Shown here: piece after piece, positions 1 through 6,715 of the stretch | Layout of the letters: the number at the start of each line of letters is the position of its first letter | Position numbering within the stretch: the first letter of the stretch is position 1 | Assembly: GCF_016862795.1 (NCBI RefSeq) | Contig: NZ_BONQ01000115.1 | Coordinates: 1-35,221, forward strand | Origin: Dactylosporangium siamense | Lineage (GTDB): Bacteria; Actinomycetota; Actinomycetes; Mycobacteriales; Micromonosporaceae | Length of the DNA: 35,221 nt | Reading direction: 5' to 3' | The notes under the pieces: generated by a model | Told to the model about the DNA's origin: nothing | What the model saw: the letters and a program-made list of their open reading frames with translations, nothing else | The model's database searches: none | Program-made: the position numbers and the translations under genes

Positions 1-67
1 AGCTAGAAACAGCAGTTTGCGTCTCGGTGCGATAGGGCACTCGGTCAATGGAGGAGAGGTGGCTGAG

Positions 68-487
68 ATGTCCGTGCAGTGGAAGAAGGGTAAGCGGCGC
101 GCTGAGAGCGTGGCTGAGGACGCCTGGGATCACCTGGTGTCCGCGGTCGAGTCGGCGCGTTCGGTGGGTGGGTCCGTGAAGGACCGGGCGTACGACTTCG
201 CCGACGAGGCGTCGAGCCGCTACAGCTCGGCGTCGGACCGGGTCGGGTCCGCGGCCGACGAGGCGTGGCACCGGGCGAGCCTGGCGTTCGACGCGTTGTC
301 GGGCCGCAAGCAGCGCACGCCGTGGGGATGGATCGCGGTCGCCGTCCTCGGTGGGATCGCGGTCGGCTGGGCGGCGGCGGCCTCGGCCCCGAAGGCCATC
401 CAGGCGGCGCAGGAGCGGTTCGAGGACGAGGAGGACGTGCTGTCCCCCACGTACGAGGCGCCGGCACCGTACCGCGTCGCGGAATGA
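68..487 (+). CDS. small single-pass membrane protein, unknown function
   Basis: This encodes 139 residues from ATG 68. That start is preceded by GGAGGAG at 51-57 with good spacing, whereas the upstream in-frame TTG at 17 has no such site. The N-terminal two thirds is charged and rich in Ala, Ser, Asp and Arg, with an amphipathic helical pattern (repeated AxDxAxxRxSxAxD-like stretches) that suggests a long cytoplasmic helix. It is followed by RTPWGWIAVAVLGGIAVGWA, a single transmembrane segment near residues 85-107, and a short acidic tail (EDEEDV). The architecture resembles YtxH-like or apolipophorin-like small stress-associated membrane proteins, but I recognise no diagnostic motif and assign no function. 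It ends just before a hairpin shared with the convergent acyl-CoA dehydrogenase gene. Confidence 0.72.
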   Translation: MSVQWKKGKRRAESVAEDAWDHLVSAVESARSVGGSVKDRAYDFADEASSRYSSASDRVGSAADEAWHRASLAFDALSGRKQRTPWGWIAVAVLGGIAVGWAAAASAPKAIQAAQERFEDEEDVLSPTYEAPAPYRVAE

Positions 488-490
488 CAA

Positions 491-528
491 CGAGCGGGCC
501 GACCCCGTAGATCGGGGCGGCCCGCTCG
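491..528. terminator. bidirectional hairpin terminator between convergent genes
   Basis: Ten-base perfect arms CGAGCGGGCC (491-500) and GGCCCGCTCG (519-528) are extended by an inner CCCCG/CGGGG stem. The hairpin lies 3 nt after the stop of the small membrane protein and 12 nt after the acyl-CoA dehydrogenase stop on the other strand. It lacks a U-tract, which is common for actinobacterial terminators. Its position between convergent stops supports a shared terminator. Confidence 0.75.
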
Positions 529-540
529 GCATGTTCCGGT

Positions 541-1752
541 TCAGCTGTACTTGCGCAGCTCCCGCTTGGCGAGGGAGGCGCGGTGGACCTCGTCGGGGCC
601 GTCGGCGAGGCGCAGGGTCCGGGCCGACGCCCAGAGCGCGGCCAGGGGTGTGTCCTGGCTGACGCCGGCGGCGCCGTGGGCCTGGATCGCCTTGTCGATG
701 ACCCATTCGGCCATCTGCGGCACCGCGATCTTGATCGCCTGGATCTCGGTGTGGGCGCCCTTGTTGCCGACGGTGTCCATCAGCCAGGCGGTCTTCAGCA
801 CCAGGAGCCGGGCCTGCTCGATGCGGACCCGGGACTCGGCGATCCAGTCGCGCACCACGCCCTGCTCGGCGAGGGGGCGGCCGAACGCGACCCGCTCGCT
901 GACGCGCTCGCACATGAGCTGCAGCGCCCGCTCGGCGGCGCCGATGAGCCGCATGCAGTGGTGGATGCGGCCGGGGCCGAGCCGGGCCTGCGCGATCGCG
1001 AAGCCGGAGCCCTCCTCGGCGATGAGGTGGTCGGCCGGGACCCGGACATCCGTGAACTCCACCTCCGCGTGACCGCCGTGCGACGCGTCGGTGTAGCCGA
1101 ACACGTGCATCCCCCGCTTGACGGTGACGCCCGGGGTGTCGCGCGGGACGAGGATCATGCTCTGCTGGCGGTGGCGTTCGGCGCCGGGGTCGCTCTTGCC
1201 CATGACGATGAAGATCGTGCAGTTGGGGTTCATCGCGCCGGAGGACCACCACTTGCGGCCGTTGACGACGTACCCGTCGCCGTCGCGCTCGATCCGGGTG
1301 GCGATGTTCGTCGCGTCGGAGGAGGCGACGTCCGGCTCCGTCATACAGAACGCCGAACGGATCTGGCCCTCGAGCAGCGGCTTGAGCCACCGGTCCTGCT
1401 GCTCCGGCGAGCCGAACGCGGACAGGACCTCCATGTTGCCGGTGTCCGGCGCGGCGCAGTTCAAGGCCTCGGGGGCCAGGTGCGGGCTGCGGCCGGTGAT
1501 CTCGGCGAGCGGCGCGTACTGCAGGTTGGTGAGGCCGGCGCCGAACCGGTCGTCGGGCAGGAACAGGTTCCACAGGCCGCGGTCGCGGGCCGACGCCTTC
1601 AACGCCTCGATCACCGGGGGACGGGCCCACGGGTTGTCGAGCGCGGCCATCTCGTCCTCGAACCGGGGCTCCGCCGGGTACACCTCCTCCTGCATGAAGT
1701 CGGTGAGCTTCTCGTGCAGGTCGGCGGTGCGGGCGTCGAAGGTGAAGTCCAT
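541..1752 (-). CDS. acyl-CoA dehydrogenase, ACAD10/11-like
   Basis: This 403-residue protein is a full-length FAD-dependent acyl-CoA dehydrogenase: N-terminal helical domain, central beta domain ([26 protein letters not shown]) and C-terminal helical domain ([52 protein letters not shown]). Where many family members have the catalytic Glu of Y-E-G-T, this one reads A-D-G-P ([10 protein letters not shown]), as in ACAD10/11-like enzymes. Its ATG overlaps the stop of the upstream kinase gene by one base (TGATG), so the two are probably translationally coupled. In ACAD11-type systems a kinase phosphorylates the 4-hydroxyl of a 4-hydroxyacyl-CoA and the dehydrogenase-fold partner then removes the phosphate. 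I infer a similar role here. A simple fatty-acyl-CoA dehydrogenase is the alternative. Confidence 0.93.
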   Translation of the reverse strand: MDFTFDARTADLHEKLTDFMQEEVYPAEPRFEDEMAALDNPWARPPVIEALKASARDRGLWNLFLPDDRFGAGLTNLQYAPLAEITGRSPHLAPEALNCAAPDTGNMEVLSAFGSPEQQDRWLKPLLEGQIRSAFCMTEPDVASSDATNIATRIERDGDGYVVNGRKWWSSGAMNPNCTIFIVMGKSDPGAERHRQQSMILVPRDTPGVTVKRGMHVFGYTDASHGGHAEVEFTDVRVPADHLIAEEGSGFAIAQARLGPGRIHHCMRLIGAAERALQLMCERVSERVAFGRPLAEQGVVRDWIAESRVRIEQARLLVLKTAWLMDTVGNKGAHTEIQAIKIAVPQMAEWVIDKAIQAHGAAGVSQDTPLAALWASARTLRLADGPDEVHRASLAKRELRKYS

Positions 1753-2777
1753 CAGCTCTCTCCGTTGATCGCTGTGAGCCCCTGCGCGAGCAGGGGTGGG
1801 ACCAGCGCGCCGATCTGGTCGAAGCCGGCGCCGACGGTCTGGCCGTTGGTGTAGCGGAAGTGGATGCCCTCGAGGATGACGGCCAGCTTGTAGCAGGCCA
1901 TCGCGACGTACCAGTGCAGGTCGCCGAGGTCGGCGTCACTGGCCTTGGCGTAGCGGTCGAGCAGCGCGTCGCCGGACGGGAACCCGGCGTCGGCGCCGAG
2001 CCCGTCGGCGATCGGGTTGGTGCCGGTCTTGAGCCGGTCGAGCACCGTCCAGTACGCCAGCAGCAGCCCGAGGTCGGTGAGCGGGTCGCCGAGCGTGGCC
2101 ATCTCCCAGTCGAGGACCGCGGCGACGCGCATGGTCGCGGGGTCGACGATGAGGTTGTCGAGCCGGTAGTCGCCGTGCACGATCGCGGTCGTGGCGGAGG
2201 CGGGGATGCCGGCCGCGAGGCGGTCCCGCAGCACCGCCGCGTCGGGCAGATCCCGGCTCGTCGACTGCGCCAGCTGCTTCGACCACCGTCGGACCTGGCG
2301 CTCCAGGAAGCCCTCGGGCCGGCCGAAGTCGCCGAGCCCGACCTCGGCGGGGTCGACGCGGTGCAGGACGGCGAGGGTGTCCATCATCGCGAACGCCACC
2401 TCGCGGCGGGCCTCGTCGCCGAGCGGGTCGGTCTGCCGGCGGCTGCGCAGCACCACCCCGGGCACCCGCGACATCAGGTAGAACGGCGCGCCGAGGACGT
2501 CGGGGTCCTCGCACAGCAGCAGCGCGTCGGGCACCGGCACCGGCGTCGGACCGAGGGCGGAGATGATCCGGTGCTCCCGGGCCATGTCGTGCGCGGTGGC
2601 CAGGACGTGCCCGAGCGGCGGGCGGCGCAGCACGAAGACCTCGTTGACCACGTAGGTCAGGTTGGAGCGGCCACCGGCGATGAGCTCGGCGTTGATCGGT
2701 TCGCTGATGAGCCCGGGGGCCTTGTCCTGCAGGTAGGCCGCGAGGCGGGGGAGGTCGAGACCGGGCGGGGTGCTCAT
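1752..2777 (-). CDS. phosphotransferase (APH/ChoK fold), ACAD10/11 N-domain-like
   Basis: This 341-residue kinase-fold protein starts at ATG 2777 ([16 protein letters not shown]). The frame stays open upstream, but that extension has no family resemblance, and a TTGACA-like promoter falls inside it. Visible motifs are the catalytic loop [15 protein letters not shown] (HGDxxxxN) and the metal-binding [17 protein letters not shown] (DWE). [10 protein letters not shown] near the N-terminus is the nucleotide-binding region, and VLRRPPLG carries the usual strand-3 basic residues. The closest architecture I know is the ACAD10/11 N-terminal kinase domain. The enzyme is therefore more likely to phosphorylate a hydroxyacyl-CoA than an antibiotic. 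It is co-transcribed with the acyl-CoA dehydrogenase and overlaps it by one base. Confidence 0.9.
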   Translation of the reverse strand: MSTPPGLDLPRLAAYLQDKAPGLISEPINAELIAGGRSNLTYVVNEVFVLRRPPLGHVLATAHDMAREHRIISALGPTPVPVPDALLLCEDPDVLGAPFYLMSRVPGVVLRSRRQTDPLGDEARREVAFAMMDTLAVLHRVDPAEVGLGDFGRPEGFLERQVRRWSKQLAQSTSRDLPDAAVLRDRLAAGIPASATTAIVHGDYRLDNLIVDPATMRVAAVLDWEMATLGDPLTDLGLLLAYWTVLDRLKTGTNPIADGLGADAGFPSGDALLDRYAKASDADLGDLHWYVAMACYKLAVILEGIHFRYTNGQTVGAGFDQIGALVPPLLAQGLTAINGES

Positions 2778-2783
2778 ACGGCC

Positions 2784-2813
2784 AGTCCATGGGTGAGACG
2801 CGTTCTCTGTCAA
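2784..2813 (-). promoter_or_regulatory. candidate promoter of the kinase/dehydrogenase operon
   Basis: On the minus strand a perfect TTGACA (-35; 2813-2808) is followed after 18 nt by TGGACT (-10-like; 2789-2784), and then by 6 nt to ATG 2777. The geometry would place the first transcribed base at the start codon, i.e. a leaderless mRNA. The -10 box has G instead of A at its second position, so this is tentative. Confidence 0.4.
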
Positions 2814-2996
2814 GCACCCAGCGAGGTTTTTCACCGTCAATGTCCGTTTTCGCGGGCGCTGAGACGTTCCGGCATCGACACTGCGGCGAAACGGCACGGA
2901 AATCCGCGGTGGGCAGACTGTTGTCACTACCGGAGAGCAAGTGACGTACACCAACGGCGGCGTACTCAGCCAAAGGACGAACGGGAGGTCGACTTC
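2814..2996. promoter_or_regulatory. divergent intergenic region
   Basis: This spacer separates the divergent kinase and ACT-domain genes. It contains an inverted repeat GTCAC (2923-2927) and GTGAC (2941-2945) with 13 nt between, overlapping a TTGTCA (2921-2926) that could be a -35 box for the ACT genes. GGGAGG at 2983-2988 is the ribosome binding site for ATG 2997. No clear -10 box is visible. Confidence 0.35.
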
Positions 2997-3782
2997 ATGC
3001 TGCTACGGCTGCGAGTTGCGCTGCCCGACCGTCCCGGCTCACTCGGGCAGGTTGCCCGGACGCTGGGTGTGGTCGGTGCCGACATCGTTTCGGTCGTTGT
3101 GCTGGAACGCGTCGGTGGCCGTGCGGTGGACGACCTTACCGTGGTTTGGCCGGCTTCGGCCCCTGTCGACCGTGTTCTCACCGGTCTCGCGGCGATCCCA
3201 GGCGTTCGCGTGGACGGTGTGTGGCGCGGCACGGAGCTGTCGGAGCCGAGTAGTGGCCGCGAGGTCGCGCTCATCGGACAGGTGGCGGCAAACCCGCAGA
3301 ACGGCCTGGCAACGGTCGTCGACGCGGCACCGGCACTGTTCGGAGCGGACTGGGCGGTCGCGATCCTGGTCGGATCGGACTGGGCGGGCGGCGGCGCGCG
3401 AGCTCAGGCATGGTCCGACTCCTCGGTGATCTGCGCCAGCTGGCGCACTCCGGATGTCCCCCCACAGGTGGACATCGCACCACTCCGACCTCGCGCGATC
3501 AGCGCTGCTGACGGCATCCATCTTGCTGTCGCGCCTTTTCAGCGTGGAGGTCTGGTCCTTGTTGTCGCCCGCGGCGGGGCGGACGGCGACGCTGGAGCAC
3601 CACCTTTCCACGGTTCCGAAGTGGCGAGGCTGGCGCAGTTGGTCGGTGCAACCGCATCTGTGCTGGGGGAACGGCTGGCGGGGCCCGGCTTGGCGGAGCT
3701 GGGTAAAGCGGGCGGTGCTGTTACCGGCACCCCCGCTCCCGCCGGCACAAACGCCGCTGCGTCTTCTTCCTGGGCGGCATAG
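2997..3782 (+). CDS. ACT domain-containing regulatory protein (first of tandem pair)
   Basis: This 261-residue protein starts at ATG 2997, 8 nt after GGGAGG. Residues 1-75 form a typical ACT domain (LRLRVALPDRPGSLGQVARTLGVVGADIVSVVVLERVGGRAVDDLTVVWP), a small beta-alpha fold that usually binds amino acids. The remainder has a GAF-like alternation and ends with GAPPFHGSEVARLAQLVGATASVLGERL, which aligns with the end of the next gene's product (APPITPAEYARAHALVGLAQVAG). The two genes are therefore tandem paralogues. The C-terminal 40 residues are Ala/Gly/Pro-rich and probably disordered. There is no catalytic domain, so I infer a ligand sensor. The ligand and partner are unknown. Confidence 0.85.
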   Translation: MLLRLRVALPDRPGSLGQVARTLGVVGADIVSVVVLERVGGRAVDDLTVVWPASAPVDRVLTGLAAIPGVRVDGVWRGTELSEPSSGREVALIGQVAANPQNGLATVVDAAPALFGADWAVAILVGSDWAGGGARAQAWSDSSVICASWRTPDVPPQVDIAPLRPRAISAADGIHLAVAPFQRGGLVLVVARGGADGDAGAPPFHGSEVARLAQLVGATASVLGERLAGPGLAELGKAGGAVTGTPAPAGTNAAASSSWAA

Positions 3783-3825
3783 ACCCCAGCGTCCCGGGTT
3801 TGCACCACAGCAAGGAGCCCCCCGA

Positions 3826-4362
3826 ATGACCCTCTGGCGTATCCGCGCGACCGTGGACGACCGTCCCGGTTTCCTCTCCGTCCTGACCGCCAGCCTCGCG
3901 CTGCGCAAGGTCAACATCCTCTCCGTCCAAGTGCACACGACCGAGTCCGGCGCGGTCGACGACTTCCTCGTCGAGGCGCCCGACGAGCTGAGCGTCGCGG
4001 ACCTCGCCGAGGCCGTCCGGCGCGGTCGCGGGCGGGACGCGTGGATCGCCCAGGCCGACGTGCGAGGGCTCATCGACGAGCCGACCCGCGTGCTCGCCCT
4101 GGCCGGCAAGGTCCTGGACGGCACCGCGACCCTGGAGGAGGCGATCGCGTCGCTGCTCGGCGACTGCGACATCTCCTGGCGGGCGGACTCGTCCACGGGC
4201 GCGGAGGGCTACACGGCGACCGGCATGCAGCTGCAGGACCCGGCCGGCGGCACGCTGTACGTGCGCCGTCCCGCGCCGCCGATCACGCCGGCGGAGTATG
4301 CCCGGGCCCACGCCCTGGTCGGCCTCGCCCAGGTGGCGGGAAGGCGCAACACGGCGGCATAG
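3826..4362 (+). CDS. ACT domain-containing regulatory protein (second of tandem pair)
   Basis: This 178-residue protein starts at ATG 3826, 8 nt after AAGGAG (3812-3817) and 43 nt after the previous stop, so it is probably co-transcribed. An N-terminal ACT domain (LWRIRATVDDRPGFLSVLTASLALRKVNILSVQVHTTESGAVDDFLVEAP) is followed by a helical stretch and a beta-rich half (SWRADSSTGAEGYTATGMQLQDPAGGTLYVRRPAPPITPAEYARAHALV). That second half matches the end of the upstream paralogue but is shorter. No DNA-binding or catalytic motif is seen. The operon ends at a strong intrinsic terminator, which separates it from cydA. Confidence 0.88.
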   Translation: MTLWRIRATVDDRPGFLSVLTASLALRKVNILSVQVHTTESGAVDDFLVEAPDELSVADLAEAVRRGRGRDAWIAQADVRGLIDEPTRVLALAGKVLDGTATLEEAIASLLGDCDISWRADSSTGAEGYTATGMQLQDPAGGTLYVRRPAPPITPAEYARAHALVGLAQVAGRRNTAA

Positions 4363-4393
4363 AAGCCGGCACAGAAACCCTGAGACCTTTCTC

Positions 4394-4433
4394 AGCAGCG
4401 CTCGTCCTTGGCGGAGGACGGGCGCTGCTTTTT
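4394..4433 (+). terminator. intrinsic terminator after the ACT genes
   Basis: Fourteen-base arms AGCAGCGCTCGTCC (4394-4407) and GGACGGGCGCTGCT (4416-4429) pair with a single G-T wobble. The loop is 8 nt, and four T residues follow. This is the most canonical rho-independent terminator in the window, and it insulates cydA from the upstream operon. Confidence 0.92.
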
Positions 4434-4442
4434 GTGGTCGGT

Positions 4443-4478
4443 ACATGTAGGCTGCCGACATGTTGTTCGGGTACATGT
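4443..4478 (+). promoter_or_regulatory. three ACATGT boxes at 15-bp intervals before cydA
   Basis: The self-complementary hexamer ACATGT occurs at 4443-4448, 4458-4463 and 4473-4478, exactly 15 bp apart. The outer two are embedded in GGTACATGT. They fill the gap between the terminator and the cydA ATG at 4492. A TAGGCT (4448-4453) that could be a -10 box overlaps the first box, so a bound protein would control cydABDC transcription. The boxes do not resemble the TTGTGA...TCACAA Rex operator. Operator function is inferred from position and periodicity only. Confidence 0.55.
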
Positions 4479-4491
4479 CGGGGGACGACCT

Positions 4492-5742
4492 ATGAACGCG
4501 TTGGACCTCGCGCGATGGCAGTTCGCCGCCACCGCCTCGCTGCACTTCCTCTTCGTCGCGCTCACGCTCGGCCTGGTCTTCTTCGTCGCGTCCACGCAGA
4601 CGAAGTACGTGCGCACGGGCGACGAGACGTACGGCCGGGCGGCCCGCTTCTGGGGCTCCCTGTACGCGATCAACTACGCCGTCGGCATCGCCACCGGCCT
4701 CGTCATGGAGTTCGAGATCGGGCTCAACTGGAGCGGCCTGTCCCGGCTCACCGGCGACGTGTTCGGCGCGCCCCTGGCCCTGGAAACCCTGATCGCGTTC
4801 GTGCTCGAGTCGACGCTGCTCGGCATGTGGCTCTTCGGCTGGGGCCGGCTCAACAAGAAGCTGCACCTGGCCCTGATCTGGGGGGTCGCGGCGACCGCGC
4901 TGCTGTCCGCGTTCTGGGTCATGGTCTCCAACTCGTTCCTGCAGCACCCCGTCGGCTACGTGCTCGACAGCGACGGCACGGCCCGGCTCACCGACTTCGG
5001 CGCGCTGCTGACCAACAGCGCCCTGTGGTTCGCCCTGGCGCACACCGTCTTCGCGGCCATGCTCACCGGCGGCATGTTCGTCGCCGGGGTCAGCGCCTGG
5101 CACCTGCGCCGGCGGGTCCAGGACAACGCCGAGCTGTTCCGCCGGTCGCTGCGCACCGGGCTGCACACCGCGCTGGTCGGCATGTTCTTCACCATGGGCT
5201 TCGGGTATGCCCAGTTCGGCCCGCTCGCCGACAACCAGCCCACCAAGCTGGCCGGCGGTCACAACGCCATCGAGCGGCAGGCCGAGATGGTGGCGAAGTT
5301 CGGCCCCGGCGACTACATCCCGAGCGGCATCGTCAGCGTCGCGCTCGGCGTCATGATCATGGTGGCGAACCTGCTGTTCCTGATCCTGCTCGCCGCGCGG
5401 GTCCTCGCGATCCGCGACACGATCATCAAACGGCGCTGGGCCCGGCCGATGCTGTGGCTGCTCACCGCCCTCATCCCGGTGCCGTTCCTCACCGCGATCT
5501 GCGGCTGGATCGTGCGCGAGGAGGGCCGCCAGCCGTGGGCCGTCTACGGCCTGCTCAAGACCGCCGACGCGGTGTCACCGATGGGCGACGGGGTGCTGCT
5601 GGCCTCGACCGTCGGCTTCACCGCGCTCGTCGTCGTCCTCGTCACGGTCGACTGGTGGCTGCTGGCCCGCAAGGCGAGACGCGGGCCGGGCGACGAGTTC
5701 CTGCCCCAGCCCCTGCCCGAGCGCGAGGAGATCTCCGTATGA
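4492..5742 (+). CDS. cydA: cytochrome bd-type quinol oxidase subunit I (divergent, short Q-loop)
   Basis: This 416-residue polytopic protein is subunit I of a bd-type oxidase, which couples quinol oxidation to O2 reduction in the membrane. Conserved features are His18 (b595/d-type ligand position), Glu98 and Glu106 in LETLIAFVLESTLLGMW, His184, QPTK with Lys252, and GRQPW (345-349). It is about 100 residues shorter than E. coli CydA, with most of the quinol-loop region gone. The quinol-loop Glu five residues after the QPxK lysine is His257 here, and the FR-x-M haem b558 motif reads ALGVMIM, without the Arg. The gene has no obvious ribosome binding site; GGGGGACGACCT is the best available. It overlaps cydB by 4 nt (ATGA). 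It is probably menaquinol-dependent, as in actinobacteria. Confidence 0.93.
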   Translation: MNALDLARWQFAATASLHFLFVALTLGLVFFVASTQTKYVRTGDETYGRAARFWGSLYAINYAVGIATGLVMEFEIGLNWSGLSRLTGDVFGAPLALETLIAFVLESTLLGMWLFGWGRLNKKLHLALIWGVAATALLSAFWVMVSNSFLQHPVGYVLDSDGTARLTDFGALLTNSALWFALAHTVFAAMLTGGMFVAGVSAWHLRRRVQDNAELFRRSLRTGLHTALVGMFFTMGFGYAQFGPLADNQPTKLAGGHNAIERQAEMVAKFGPGDYIPSGIVSVALGVMIMVANLLFLILLAARVLAIRDTIIKRRWARPMLWLLTALIPVPFLTAICGWIVREEGRQPWAVYGLLKTADAVSPMGDGVLLASTVGFTALVVVLVTVDWWLLARKARRGPGDEFLPQPLPEREEISV

Positions 5743-6698
5743 GCACGTTGTGGTACACCATCCTCGGGTTGCTCTTCATGGCCTACTTCGCGCTCGGCGG
5801 GCTCGATCAGGGTGTGGCACTGCTCCTGCCGCTGCACACAGGCGCCGAACGCAAAGCCGCGCTCAACGCGGTCGGGCCCCGGTTCCTCGGCAACGAGGTG
5901 TGGATCGTCGGCGCCGTCGGGGTCCTCGTCGCCGCGTTCCCGCGGCTCGAGGGCGAGCTGTTCGGCGCCGCGTATCCGGTGGTCATCGCGATCGTGCTCG
6001 GCCTCATCGCCCTCAACACCGGCGTGCAGCTGCGCGGCCGGGCCGTGCGGACCGCCGGGTTCGACGCGCTCAGCACGGCCGGTGCGCTCGCGCTCGCCGT
6101 CGGTTGGGGGCTGCTGCTCGGTGTCGTGCTGCACGGGGTACCGATGACCGCGGACGGCCACGTGCACGGCTTCGCGCCACTGAGCAGCCCCGCCGTGTGG
6201 CTGACCGCGCTCGTCAACGTGATCCTCGTCGTGGCCAACGGCGCCGCGTACCTGGCGTGGCAGGGCATCGCGACGAGAGTGCTGACCTGGGCGGCACCCG
6301 CCGGCGCCGTCGGCGTGCTGGTCGCGGCCGCCGTCTGGTACACCCAGAACCCACCCGGCATCCGGAACCCGATCCTCGCCACGGCCCTGGTCGTGGCCAC
6401 CGCCGCCGCGCTGGTCGCGACCCGGTTCACCAGCGGCGGACGGGCCTTCGCGGCCACGCTTGTGGCGTGCGCCCTACCGGTGATCACGGTCGCCCTGGCC
6501 AGGTATCCGGGCGTGCTAGCGTCCACGATGGACCCGGGTGCGACGGTGACCGTCGACAGCGCGGCCGCCGGCGCGGACACGCTCCGGCTGCTCGCCATCG
6601 GCGCGGCGCCACTGCTGCCGGTGCTGGTCGCCGTGCAGGTCTCCTGCTGGTGGCTGTTCCGGCGGCGGGAGAGTCAGCCCACCCCTCTCTACTGGTAG
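5739..6698 (+). CDS. cydB: cytochrome bd-type quinol oxidase subunit II
   Basis: This 319-residue protein with about eight to nine membrane segments is the second subunit of the oxidase. Recognisable landmarks are YFALGGLDQGVALLLP (usual form DGFDLGVG), GPRFLGNEVWIVGAVGVLVAAFP (usual form GP.WDGNEVWL), LRGRA (after the FEFRG position) and ARYPGVLAST (usual form YPxxxxS). All are weakened relative to classical CydB, matching the divergence of CydA. It begins at an ATG that overlaps the cydA stop and ends 17 nt before cydD, so the genes form one operon. Glu/Gln substitutions around the LDQG site may affect haem or ubiquinone-like ligand binding. Confidence 0.92.
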   Translation: MSTLWYTILGLLFMAYFALGGLDQGVALLLPLHTGAERKAALNAVGPRFLGNEVWIVGAVGVLVAAFPRLEGELFGAAYPVVIAIVLGLIALNTGVQLRGRAVRTAGFDALSTAGALALAVGWGLLLGVVLHGVPMTADGHVHGFAPLSSPAVWLTALVNVILVVANGAAYLAWQGIATRVLTWAAPAGAVGVLVAAAVWYTQNPPGIRNPILATALVVATAAALVATRFTSGGRAFAATLVACALPVITVALARYPGVLASTMDPGATVTVDSAAAGADTLRLLAIGAAPLLPVLVAVQVSCWWLFRRRESQPTPLYW

Positions 6699-6715
6699 GG
6701 CGCGCGGACGTTCAT

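Noticed and set aside
1752-2777. Aminoglycoside resistance gene
   Set aside because: The APH fold is shared widely; the overlap with an acyl-CoA dehydrogenase and ACAD10/11-like features make a metabolic kinase far more likely.
1860-2996. Plus-strand open frame upstream of the first ACT gene
   Set aside because: It is the antisense of the kinase gene; a good ribosome binding site and family similarity start at ATG 2997.
4434-4491. Rex operator upstream of cydA
   Set aside because: No TTGTGA...TCACAA-type sequence is present; the palindromes are ACATGT.
4041-5738. Long plus-strand open frame running into cydB from upstream
   Set aside because: Only the part from ATG 5739 resembles a protein family; the earlier part is Arg-rich out-of-frame reading of ACT2 and cydA.
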